The notes beneath the pieces are model-generated. The model did not search any database. It saw only the letters and a program-made list of their open reading frames with translations, and was not told where the DNA came from. Below, in pieces: positions 1-6,869 of a stretch of DNA of 10,318 nucleotides. Every line of letters starts with the position of its first letter. Position 1 is the stretch's first letter. Origin of the DNA: Flavobacteriaceae bacterium (GTDB taxonomy: Bacteria > Bacteroidota > Bacteroidia > Flavobacteriales > Flavobacteriaceae); contig JAESTG010000088.1 in assembly GCA_016763715.1 (NCBI GenBank), positions 1 through 10,318 of the forward strand, read 5' to 3'. The position numbers and the translations under genes were made by a program.

Positions 1-675
1 ATGGTGCAAATTATCCCTTCACTTATTGTTGATGATTACATACCCAGAATTTCAAGTGTAAAACCCTACACTCCTCTAGAACTAGAGGGACGGGATATCT
101 ACATTAGGGAAGGTTGTGTTTCTTGTCATTCACAGATGGTACGACCCTTTAGAAGTGAGGTAGCAAGATATGGAGAGTATTCTAAGGCTGGAGAATTTGT
201 GTATGATCACCCGTTTTTATGGGGAAGTAAACGTACCGGTCCCGATTTGCATAGGATAGGTGGAAAGTATTCGGACAATTGGCATTTAAATCATTTTTAT
301 GACCCACAAAGCACCTCGTCTGGATCTATCATGCCAGCTTATAAATGGCTCATCAGAAATGAATTGGACACTTCTATAACTGAGACAAAAATGGAAGCTA
401 TGGTAACGCTTGGAGTTCCATATACACAAGAGGAAATTGACAGAGCACAAGAATGGATGGAGGAACAAGGGACTCAAATTGAGATGAACCTTTATAATGA
501 TCCCGACTTTGCAAAAACCTATGAAGCTGATAAGAAATACGCCGCAGAAAATGGTGAAGATTTTATTGAAATGCGCCATAGAGAAGTAGTCGCTGTGATT
601 GCTTATTTGCAACGCTTGGGGACCGATATAAAGGTTAAAGACATACTCGAAGTATCTAACGTTAAAACTGAATAG
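1..675 (+). CDS. ccoO: cbb3-type cytochrome c oxidase, CcoO (mono-haem) portion, 5' end outside the window
   Basis: This is the membrane-anchored mono-haem c subunit of the cbb3 oxidase, which passes electrons to the CcoN catalytic core at the outer face of the inner membrane. The haem-binding CVSCH lies at residues 39-43 counted from base 1. It is followed by SQMVRPF and by the likely axial methionine in GSIMPAYKWL (Met111). The conserved lead-in SSVKPYTPLELEGRDIY precedes the haem site. The codon at base 1 is ATG, but the protein starts in what is normally the end of the membrane anchor, so it is probably an internal Met. In Bacteroidota CcoN and CcoO are commonly fused (CcoNO), so this is most likely the C-terminal third of such a fusion; the CcoN part is not visible. 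The stop is two bases before ccoQ. Confidence 0.93.
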   Translation: MVQIIPSLIVDDYIPRISSVKPYTPLELEGRDIYIREGCVSCHSQMVRPFRSEVARYGEYSKAGEFVYDHPFLWGSKRTGPDLHRIGGKYSDNWHLNHFYDPQSTSSGSIMPAYKWLIRNELDTSITETKMEAMVTLGVPYTQEEIDRAQEWMEEQGTQIEMNLYNDPDFAKTYEADKKYAAENGEDFIEMRHREVVAVIAYLQRLGTDIKVKDILEVSNVKTE

Positions 676-677
676 AC

Positions 678-872
678 ATGTTGAAATTTATAAAAGGAAA
701 TTTAGAAAATATTGAGGGAGTGCAAATCTATCCCATGATATCACTATTGATATTCTTTATCTTTTTTGCAGCCCTATTCTGGTGGGTATTAACAGCGAAG
801 AAGGACTATATCAAAAAGGTTAGTAATATCCCCTTGGAAGACGAGTTTAACCCTAACCAAGACTTATCATGA
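678..872 (+). CDS. ccoQ: CcoQ/FixQ-like small subunit of cbb3 oxidase
   Basis: This is a 64-residue protein with one hydrophobic segment at about residues 17-40 (YPMISLLIFFIFFAALFWWV). A basic stretch, LTAKKDYIKKV, and an acidic tail follow. Size, single span and position between the CcoO and CcoP genes match CcoQ/FixQ, a small subunit that in other bacteria stabilises the binding of CcoP to the oxidase core. The start codon lies two bases after the preceding stop. The gene ends in an ATGA overlap with ccoP, so its translation is probably coupled to both neighbours. CcoQ is poorly conserved in sequence, so the name rests on context, topology and the WWVLTAKKDYI-type membrane exit. Confidence 0.85.
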   Translation: MLKFIKGNLENIEGVQIYPMISLLIFFIFFAALFWWVLTAKKDYIKKVSNIPLEDEFNPNQDLS

Positions 873-1831
873 GAACAGTAGCATCTTACATACGCGTCCT
901 AGTTTTTTTAACAATTGCTAGTCTGTTTTTAGCCTATGTGGCAGACACGGAGCATCCTACGAAAGCGTTTTCTGAATTTTGGTTTTGGGGTACTATTGCC
1001 GTCCTAGGTTTGCTTATGATTGCAGGCGAATTATGCATTTCAGCATTGCAAGCTGTACTGTTCAAATCGCTCAAGCCAGAAGCCCAAGCTAAGTATTTGG
1101 AACATACAGTTTTGCAGGAACAAAATAGATTCTCTTGGGTTAAAGAAAAGTATGAAGATCTTCTTGGGAGTAAGCCAATGGAAGAAGAACAGGAAATCGT
1201 TTTGGACCACAATTATGATGGTATCAAGGAATTGGATAACAATTTACCTCCATGGTGGGTCTATATGTTCTATGCCACCATCGTATTTGCTGTCGTTTAT
1301 TTGGTGCGCTTTGAAGTTATAGGTGATTACAATCAAGATGAAGAATACGAAGCTGCCGTGGCAGAAGCAAAATTAGAGATTGAAGAATATAGAAAAACGG
1401 CTAAAGATTTAGTAGATGTAAACTCTGTGATATTGTTAACGGATGCTTCCGATATTAATGCAGGGAAGGCTATTTTCGAACAAGACTGTGTTGCTTGTCA
1501 TAAGGCAGATGGTGGTGGAGGTATTGGCCCGAACTTAACTGATACTTATTGGATTTTGGGTGGTGGAATAAAAAATGTCTTTAATACCATTTCTGAAGGA
1601 GGACGTGATGGAAAGGGAATGATTTCTTGGAGAGCTGAATTCAAACCAAGCGAAATTGCACAAGTGGGTAGTTACCTACTTACGTTTCAAGGAACAACCC
1701 CTGCTGAACCTAAAGCACCCGAAGGTGATGTTTGGGTCGATGATTCTGAAGTGCCTAAGGAGAGTGTCAATACTGAAGTTAAAGTTGAGCAGACAGATAC
1801 CATAATTAACATGGAAAACGAAAACCAATAA
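869..1831 (+). CDS. ccoP: cbb3-type cytochrome c oxidase subunit III, CcoP, with one haem c site
   Basis: CcoP is the cytochrome c subunit that takes electrons from soluble or bound donors and passes them to CcoO. The protein has 320 residues. Two hydrophobic segments lie near the N terminus (about 9-26 and 38-61). The family signature LDHNYDGIKELDNNLPPWW occupies residues 112-130, and a third span runs to about residue 147. After an acidic helical linker comes one cytochrome c domain with CVACH at 207-211, GIGPNLTDTYW, and the likely axial Met251 in GKGMISW. Proteobacterial CcoP carries two haem c domains; only one CxxCH is present here, as in many Bacteroidota forms. The C terminus (about 275-320) is a low-complexity acidic tail. 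The start codon overlaps the ccoQ stop by four bases. Confidence 0.95.
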   Translation: MRTVASYIRVLVFLTIASLFLAYVADTEHPTKAFSEFWFWGTIAVLGLLMIAGELCISALQAVLFKSLKPEAQAKYLEHTVLQEQNRFSWVKEKYEDLLGSKPMEEEQEIVLDHNYDGIKELDNNLPPWWVYMFYATIVFAVVYLVRFEVIGDYNQDEEYEAAVAEAKLEIEEYRKTAKDLVDVNSVILLTDASDINAGKAIFEQDCVACHKADGGGGIGPNLTDTYWILGGGIKNVFNTISEGGRDGKGMISWRAEFKPSEIAQVGSYLLTFQGTTPAEPKAPEGDVWVDDSEVPKESVNTEVKVEQTDTIINMENENQ

Positions 1832-1847
1832 TTTTAAGAGAAACACA

Positions 1848-3269
1848 TTGCAAACGCCAGATAACGAAACCTTTCGAGATAGTATTGCTACGGTAGATGC
1901 CGAAGGGAAGAGATCGTGGATATTTCCGAAGAAACCTTCAGGTAAATTCTACACTTACAGGAAGTATGTGAGTTATTTTCTGTTGGTATTTTTGTTTTCT
2001 GCACCCTTTATAAAAATAGGAGGGAATCAGTTTTTGATGTTCAATGTCTTGGAACGCCGATTTAATATATTTGGTTTTCCTTTTTGGCCTCAAGATTTAC
2101 ACCTTTTTGTAATCATGATGATTATTGGGGTCGTGTTTGTCATCTTTTTTACGGTAGCCTTTGGGCGAATTTTCTGTGGTTGGATTTGTCCGCAAACTAT
2201 TTTTATGGAAATGGTATTCCGAAGAATAGAATATTGGATTGATGGTGATAGAGGAAAGCAAATTCGACTAAAGAAAATGCCTTGGAATGCAGAGAAGATT
2301 AAAAAACGGGTGCTTAAATGGATAGTATTCTTTGTGATCTCTTTTTTGATTGCTAACGTTTTTCTTGCCTATTTAATTGGAAGTGATCAACTCATACGAT
2401 ATATCGTAGATGGCCCAATGAATAATGGAAGAACTCTAATTTCATTGCTAATTTTTACGGGAGTATTCTATTTTATATTTGCTTGGTTTAGAGAACAGGT
2501 GTGTATTATTGCATGTCCGTATGGTCGTTTGCAAGGCGTATTATTGGACACAAAATCGATAATAGTTGCTTACGATTATAAACGTGGTGAAAAGGAAGCA
2601 GGAAGGGCTAAGTTTAAAAAAAATGAAGACCGTCCAGCTAGTGGTAAAGGAGATTGTATTGATTGTTTTCAGTGTGTACATGTGTGTCCAACTGGAATAG
2701 ACATTAGACATGGAACCCAACTGGAATGTGTGAATTGTACGGCCTGTATTGATGCCTGTGATTCTATGATGGAAGCGGTAAATCTTCCTAAGGGGCTTAT
2801 TCGTTACGCCAGTGAAGAAAATATCGAGAAGAAAACCAAATTTGTATTTGGACCTCGTTTGAAAGGATATAGTGTAGTGTTGGGAATCTTGATTGCTGTA
2901 CTCATAGGGATGTTGTTTCTTCGGAATGATGTAGAGGCTCATATTCTTCGTTTGCCGGGACAGTTATATGAGCACAAGGAGAATAACATTATTAGCAATG
3001 TGTATACTTTTAAATTGGTTAATAAAACTTCAGAAGAAATTGAAAATGTACATTTTGAATTGATGTCTCACAAAGGAACTATCAAAGTAGTTTCGCACGA
3101 AGAGTTTAATGTAGCTATGCAAGGATTGGCCGAGGGAACGTTATTTATAGAAATAAATAGTAGCGCTTTAAATGGTGACAAAGATAGGTTGGAGATTGGG
3201 GTTTTTAGTGATTCCACATTAATAGAAACCACTACGACTGCTTTCTTAGGACCAAGGAGTTATAAATGA
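1848..3269 (+). CDS. ccoG: CcoG/FixG (RdxA-like) membrane ferredoxin for cbb3 oxidase assembly
   Basis: This is a 473-residue polytopic membrane iron-sulfur protein. CcoG has been described as a Cu(II) reductase that feeds Cu(I) to cbb3 oxidase assembly. Visible motifs are FCGWICPQT (Cys110, Cys114) and QVCIIACPYGR (Cys219, Cys223). Two 4Fe-4S ferredoxin motifs follow: CIDCFQCVHVCP (Cys270, 273, 276, 280) and CVNCTACIDAC (Cys294, 297, 300, 304). After a further span near residues 340-357 there is a beta-rich external domain of FixG C-terminal type. The best start is TTG at 1848: it gives the usual N terminus (TFRDSIATVDAEGKRSWIFPKKPSGKFY), and no in-frame ATG lies close upstream of that conserved block. 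It lies 16 bases after ccoP and seven bases before ccoH. Confidence 0.94.
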   Translation: MQTPDNETFRDSIATVDAEGKRSWIFPKKPSGKFYTYRKYVSYFLLVFLFSAPFIKIGGNQFLMFNVLERRFNIFGFPFWPQDLHLFVIMMIIGVVFVIFFTVAFGRIFCGWICPQTIFMEMVFRRIEYWIDGDRGKQIRLKKMPWNAEKIKKRVLKWIVFFVISFLIANVFLAYLIGSDQLIRYIVDGPMNNGRTLISLLIFTGVFYFIFAWFREQVCIIACPYGRLQGVLLDTKSIIVAYDYKRGEKEAGRAKFKKNEDRPASGKGDCIDCFQCVHVCPTGIDIRHGTQLECVNCTACIDACDSMMEAVNLPKGLIRYASEENIEKKTKFVFGPRLKGYSVVLGILIAVLIGMLFLRNDVEAHILRLPGQLYEHKENNIISNVYTFKLVNKTSEEIENVHFELMSHKGTIKVVSHEEFNVAMQGLAEGTLFIEINSSALNGDKDRLEIGVFSDSTLIETTTTAFLGPRSYK

Positions 3270-3276
3270 TTGAATT

Positions 3277-3723
3277 ATGAAGATAAACTGGGGAACTGGA
3301 TTGGTTATTGTAATGATACTTTTTATGAGTTTCATTATGTTTTTTGTAATAAAAATGAGTACCGAAGAAAAGTACAAGCACGACTTAGTCACAGAAGATT
3401 ATTATAAAAGGGAGATGGTTTATCAAGAAGAGATAGATGCTGAAAAGAATTTTCAGGTTTTTGCCTCAAGTGTTACTGGGGAAAGAATAAAAGAAGGTTG
3501 GACTATTCAGTTCCCAAAAGAAATGAATCTTGCAGACCTAACAGGCACGGTGTTCCTATACAGACCGTCCAATGAGCAACTGGATTTCGACCTTCCCATA
3601 GTCCTATCCGGATCAAATTTGCTCATACCTGACGAACGCTTGTTGGACGGTCGCTGGAACATCACAATCGAAATGGAATATCAAGGAGAAAAACACCTCT
3701 ATAAAAAGGAAATTTTTTATTGA
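3277..3723 (+). CDS. ccoH: CcoH/FixH-like cbb3 oxidase assembly protein
   Basis: This is a 148-residue protein with one N-terminal membrane span (about residues 7-26), followed by a small outward-facing domain. The motif after the span, KYKHDLVTEDYYKREMVYQEEIDAEKN, is typical of Bacteroidota FixH proteins. CcoH associates with the cbb3 complex and is needed for its assembly or stability in proteobacteria. The gene starts seven bases after the ccoG stop and ends three bases before the next start, so it belongs to the same transcript. No metal-binding motif is obvious in the external domain. The assignment rests on size, topology, the DLVTEDYY block and its place directly after ccoG. Confidence 0.9.
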   Translation: MKINWGTGLVIVMILFMSFIMFFVIKMSTEEKYKHDLVTEDYYKREMVYQEEIDAEKNFQVFASSVTGERIKEGWTIQFPKEMNLADLTGTVFLYRPSNEQLDFDLPIVLSGSNLLIPDERLLDGRWNITIEMEYQGEKHLYKKEIFY

Positions 3724-3726
3724 TAC

Positions 3727-4464
3727 ATGTTATATACAGCACTCATATTTGGGCTTTTAGGAAGCTTCCACTGTGTGGGAATGTGTGGGCCTATTGCCTT
3801 ATTACTTCCAGTAGATAGAAACAATAATTTTAAAAAAATAACACAAATTTTTTTATATCACTTCGGAAGGATATTGGCCTATTCTAGTATCGGCCTGTTG
3901 TTTGGCACTATAGGGAAAGGGCTTCACTTGTTTGGTATACAACAACAGCTCTCTATTGCTATTGGGGTACTCATGATTTTGGTTGTTTTGATACCGTCTA
4001 AGATTTTTAATAAGTATAATTTTTCGAAGCCGTTGTTTAGAGTTATTTCAAAGGTCAAAAGCTCTTTAGGGGCTGCGTTGCGAAAGAAAACTCCAGATGC
4101 CTTTTTAACTATAGGGTTTTTAAATGGGTTTTTGCCTTGCGGATTGGTTTATATGGCTGTTTTTGGCGCTATTGCAAGTGGAACAGCATTGGAAGGAAGT
4201 TTGTACATGGCTTTTTTTGGGTTAGGAACCATTCCTTTAATGACTGTTGTTGTTTACTTCGGGAATTTTGTGAGTGGTAAGGTACGTCAACATATTCGTC
4301 AAGCAATACCTGTATTTGTGGTATTAATGGGGTGTTTGTTCGTGATGAGAGGTATGGGTCTTGGAATTCCCTATTTATCTCCTAAAGCTATGACAGGAAG
4401 CACTGTAGAAACTAATTATGAATGTCATCCAAGTAATTTACAAGTTCAATCAAAAATAAAATAA
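3727..4464 (+). CDS. TauE/SafE (UreH-type) membrane protein of the cbb3 cluster
   Basis: This is a 245-residue polytopic membrane protein of the group usually annotated as sulfite exporter TauE/SafE or UreH-like. The first helix carries GSFHCVGMCGP with His15, Cys16 and Cys20. The second half carries GFLNGFLPCGLVY with Cys138. These paired Cys motifs at the starts of the two repeated halves resemble the DsbD/CcdA-like arrangement, so thiol or metal handling is at least as plausible as sulfite export. In Bacteroidota this family often sits at the end of cbb3 operons, which suggests a role in copper supply or oxidase maturation; that role is an inference. The start lies three bases after ccoH. 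The C-terminal tail (about 220-245) is polar and contains one more Cys. Confidence 0.88.
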   Translation: MLYTALIFGLLGSFHCVGMCGPIALLLPVDRNNNFKKITQIFLYHFGRILAYSSIGLLFGTIGKGLHLFGIQQQLSIAIGVLMILVVLIPSKIFNKYNFSKPLFRVISKVKSSLGAALRKKTPDAFLTIGFLNGFLPCGLVYMAVFGAIASGTALEGSLYMAFFGLGTIPLMTVVVYFGNFVSGKVRQHIRQAIPVFVVLMGCLFVMRGMGLGIPYLSPKAMTGSTVETNYECHPSNLQVQSKIK

Positions 4465-4471
4465 TAATAGT

Positions 4472-4630
4472 ATGATTTCAAATATAATACCCCTAGTAGA
4501 TTGGGGCATGGGAACAGTCTTAATTGGCGTTTTTGCAGTATTTTGCGTGGTTCTTGTCCTAGTAGTTCTGAGCTTAATGAATGGAGATAAAAAAAAGAAC
4601 GAACAGGAAGAAGAAAAAGAAGAGAATTAG
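4472..4630 (+). CDS. small single-span membrane protein at the end of the cbb3 operon
   Basis: This 52-codon ORF begins with ATG at 4472, seven bases after the preceding stop, and ends with TAG at 4628-4630. The protein starts MISNIIPLVDWGMGTVLIG. It has a hydrophobic helix at about residues 14-36 and ends in a highly charged tail of Lys and Glu (GDKKKNEQEEEKEEN). The topology (short N-terminal part, one span, charged cytoplasmic tail) and the tight spacing argue for a real last gene of the operon rather than chance. I recall similar tiny membrane proteins of unknown function at this position in flavobacteria but cannot verify that here. No enzymatic motif is visible. It might be an accessory oxidase peptide. 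Confidence 0.65.
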   Translation: MISNIIPLVDWGMGTVLIGVFAVFCVVLVLVVLSLMNGDKKKNEQEEEKEEN

Positions 4631-4982
4631 TTTTCAAATCTTTTAGTGTGTGGGTATAAAATGCATCAAACCGTCAGTTTTATGAAGATGTATTTAGAGG
4701 GGTTATACCCTCAATTGCAAACACTTTTGAATAAGGGAAAATACTTATGAAAAACAGGGTTTCCCTTCTTGATTGTGTTTCAAGTTTAAACTACTTTTAG
4801 TCATTATAAACCTAAACTACGTTAATCTTAAAAACAACGTGGTATTGAATATCAACACTTTGTGATTTTACCTTAATTATTTTTTGGTTAAAAAGTGATC
4901 CTTTTTTCACAGATGCGACAGAACCACAATCGTGTCCGTGGATGCGTGTTAAGCATAAAACAACGTTAAAGCTAATTTTAAA
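4631..4982. other. intergenic region between the cbb3 operon and the TIR gene
   Basis: I see no convincing gene in this 352-bp AT-rich stretch. It holds the left copy of the 14-bp direct repeat (4663-4676). A small hairpin lies at 4697-4712 (GAGGG, six-base loop, CCCTC). A wider one pairs AAGGGAAA at 4733-4740 with TTTCCCTT at 4760-4767. Neither hairpin is followed by a real T-run, so a terminator for the cbb3 operon is not clear. TACGTTA at 4818 followed by TTAAAAACA recalls the stretch just before the serine hydrolase start at 8746. The promoter of the TIR gene should lie here, but I cannot place it with confidence. Confidence 0.6.
4663..4676 (+). repeat. left copy of 14-bp direct repeat flanking the TIR island
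   Basis: GCATCAAACCGTCA occurs here and again, exactly and in the same orientation, at 6856-6869. The right copy includes the last codons and stop of hemN. The left copy is 32 bp beyond the last gene of the cbb3 operon. The pair brackets the TIR gene and the broken regulator, as expected for a target-site or attachment-site duplication. Confidence 0.6.
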
Positions 4983-6299
4983 ATGGTTGATCTATTTATA
5001 AGTTATAGCAGTCAAGACAGAGCACGCATTCAGCCGCTTGTCTCAGCTCTGGAACAACAAGGCTGGTCAGTCTTTTGGGATCGGCATATTCCAGCTGGCA
5101 AAACCTGGCGCAGTTATGTTGGCCAGGCCTTAACGGATGCACGCTGTGTGCTTGTAGTGTGGTCCAGCCATTCAATTGAGTCACGATGGGTTTCTGAGGA
5201 AGCCGATGAAGGTCCAAAACGTGGTATTCTGGTTCCCGTCCTCTTAGAAGCCGTCGAGGCGCCTATTGGATTTCGCAGTATTCAGGCAGCCGATTTAAGC
5301 GATTGGAAATTGAATGGAGCGTCAGCTCGTTTTCAGAAACTGGTTGAGGATATCAAAATAATACTAATAAGCGTTCCATCATCTTCAACTGTAAGTCAAG
5401 ACTCCGAGTCTCAGCATAACCGAAGTATGCCCTTTTTGCCACCAAAAGGAAAAGCTAATGTTTTAAAGCATCCTTTAGTTATGTCTCTTATCATTATTAT
5501 GATAGCAGTTGGCAGTTATTTGGGCTATCAGCAATGGAAACCTGATCCAGCCATAACAGGAGAAGAAAAACAGCAACAGAGTGAGACTTCAGACATCGAT
5601 ACACTTGTAAAACAAATTGAAAATCCAACGGAGAAAATGCCTGAAAAAGTACTTGAGAAAACAGCTGAGAAAAAAATTGTTCAACCCATTGAAAAAAAGG
5701 AATGTTCCATTTCTGGACTCGTATTTGACAGCGATACCAACCAACCTTTGTCAGCTATTTGGGTCGATTTATATCGAGATATGAGAAGTAGTAAACAGCG
5801 GCCTTTACGCTTAAAAGTAAATGTGGCAACAACAGGGCCCAATGGGAAGTTTACCATCGACTGCAGTTGGGTGGAGGAATCTCAATTTCCATTAATTATT
5901 GCGTTAAGACATAAAAATTGGGTCGCCACACGAATCACGGGAGCAAGGATTGAAGATAACAGCGGGGCCAACAGCATCAACATTCCGATTTCCATAAGTA
6001 GCATCGGCATGAAACCTCTGCCAGACATAGGTGTGAGCTATTCGAGCAAGCAAATAAACTCCGATTGGTTTCTAATTGGTGTCATTGAGAACAAATCGGA
6101 GCGTACTTATCCTTGTATAGGAGCTAGGTTTAGATTGAGCACCTCGTTTCAAGACAAACAAAAAGGTGAGCCTGATGAAGATCTTGGCTTTTTCGATGTG
6201 GAGGTACAAAATCTTGAACCCAGTGAAAAAAGAGCTTACAAAAGAAAATTGCCGAAACAGGCTGGCATAGGGTTTTATTCCAAATCGGAGTGTGATTGA
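4983..6299 (+). CDS. TIR-domain membrane protein with external beta-sandwich domains
   Basis: This is a 438-residue protein in four parts. Residues 1-130 form a TIR domain: MVDLFISYSSQD at the start, VFWDRHIPAGKTW at 30-42, and SRWVSEEADEG at 67-77, where Glu73 fits the catalytic Glu of NAD-cleaving TIRs. Residues 164-182 are one membrane span (PLVMSLIIIMIAVGSYLGY). Residues 186-240 are a Lys/Glu/Pro-rich linker. Residues 241-338 resemble a carboxypeptidase regulatory-like beta-sandwich (SISGLVFDSDTNQPLSAIWV), and 345-438 resemble an FxLYD-type domain (FLIGVIENKSERTYP, LEPSEKRAY). The TIR should be cytosolic and the C-terminal half periplasmic, with Cys241, 294, 378 and 437 free to form disulfides. 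Bacterial TIR domains act in anti-phage defence or NAD signalling; any role here is inference. The 5' 400 bases are much richer in GC than the neighbours, which suggests transfer. Confidence 0.9.
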   Translation: MVDLFISYSSQDRARIQPLVSALEQQGWSVFWDRHIPAGKTWRSYVGQALTDARCVLVVWSSHSIESRWVSEEADEGPKRGILVPVLLEAVEAPIGFRSIQAADLSDWKLNGASARFQKLVEDIKIILISVPSSSTVSQDSESQHNRSMPFLPPKGKANVLKHPLVMSLIIIMIAVGSYLGYQQWKPDPAITGEEKQQQSETSDIDTLVKQIENPTEKMPEKVLEKTAEKKIVQPIEKKECSISGLVFDSDTNQPLSAIWVDLYRDMRSSKQRPLRLKVNVATTGPNGKFTIDCSWVEESQFPLIIALRHKNWVATRITGARIEDNSGANSINIPISISSIGMKPLPDIGVSYSSKQINSDWFLIGVIENKSERTYPCIGARFRLSTSFQDKQKGEPDEDLGFFDVEVQNLEPSEKRAYKRKLPKQAGIGFYSKSECD

Positions 6300-6395
6300 G
6301 ATATATGGATCACGAGGAACGAAGCCAATCCTCTTTTCTAGTGGTTCTATTTAGTTCGTGCTAAACACATTATAGATTCTAGTGCATTCAACAGA
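6300..6395. other. region after the TIR gene with an imperfect hairpin
   Basis: Directly after the TIR stop, CACG at 6311-6314 can pair with CGTG at 6357-6360, AAC at 6318-6320 with GTT at 6354-6356, and AA at 6322-6323 with TT at 6351-6352, with a three-base bulge and one mismatch. No T-run follows, so it is not a typical intrinsic terminator. TTCTAGTG occurs twice about 38 bases apart (near 6336 and 6374). I see no gene here. Confidence 0.3.
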
Positions 6396-6795
6396 TTACC
6401 CAGGATTGACCCCGCTGGTGCCAGTTAGCAAAGGTAATTCAGAAGTAATTGTCACTGTAAGCTTGGATCGAATAAAGTTGGAAATTGAACCAAGATTTTT
6501 TTCAAGACGCTCAATGGAACTTTCACTTACACTACAAATTGTTTCTAGTTCAGTTCTCGTAATACCATGTTCGATAGAGTAAAACCTGATTAGTAAGTGA
6601 ATTTGTTCCATCATCCCAAAAGTTGAATTCTAGGAACTCATTAATTCTTTTTCGTTTTTTAATGCTGGGCATTATTCGGTTCCATTCCCACTTTTGATAG
6701 CTATCTTTTTGAACACTAAAGTAGCTCACATCACGTTGTTGTGTCCACTCTTTTACTAGTCTACGACGTTTCAGCTGCACCAAGGCGTTGGTCAT
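6396..6795 (-). pseudogene. frameshifted double helix-turn-helix (XRE-type) regulator
   Basis: Two reading frames on this strand join into one protein family. From the Met at 6795 the first frame gives an XRE-like domain: QLKRRRLVKEWTQQ, FSVQKDSYQKWEWNRIMPSI, then KKRKRINEFLEFNFWDDGTN and LTNQVLLY. It then runs into a stop at about 6550. The next frame carries the expected continuation, SIEHGITRTELETICSVSESSIERLE, a second helix-turn-helix, and ends at 6396. In intact members, two such domains are joined by a FLGY-type linker and LLYR-EHG, so the break lies near 6570-6580 and looks like a small deletion of two or five bases. Parts of the first helix-turn-helix also look degraded. The gene runs in the same direction as hemN, 63 bases downstream, inside the direct-repeat island. 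Confidence 0.6.
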
Positions 6796-6855
6796 TTTTA
6801 TCAAGAAATGGCAGGTAACAAGGTTTTTTAGCAATAAGCTTAATAGAACATATGG

Positions 6856-6869
6856 GCATCAAACCGTCA
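6856..6869 (+). repeat. right copy of 14-bp direct repeat, overlapping the hemN stop codon
   Basis: GCATCAAACCGTCA is identical to 4663-4676. On the - strand this copy reads TGACGGTTTGATGC and contains the final Thr and Val codons of hemN, its TGA stop and the three bases after it. The right junction of the island would therefore have kept hemN intact, as elements that integrate into gene 3' ends usually do. Confidence 0.6.

Noticed and set aside
286..612. - strand frame of 108 residues inside ccoO
   Set aside because: It lies antisense to a clearly conserved cytochrome c domain and resembles no protein I know.
4733..4767. AAGGGAAA/TTTCCCTT hairpin as the cbb3 operon terminator
   Set aside because: The loop is 19 bases, no T-run follows, and it lies inside the apparent island rather than next to the operon end.
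6300..6365. Integron attC-like site after the TIR gene
   Set aside because: The imperfect bulged hairpin recalls attC, but no matching RYYYAAC and GTTRRRY pair is found, and there is no second site or integrase.
6382..6582. + strand frame of 66 residues
   Set aside because: It lies opposite the second helix-turn-helix of the broken regulator and has no family features.
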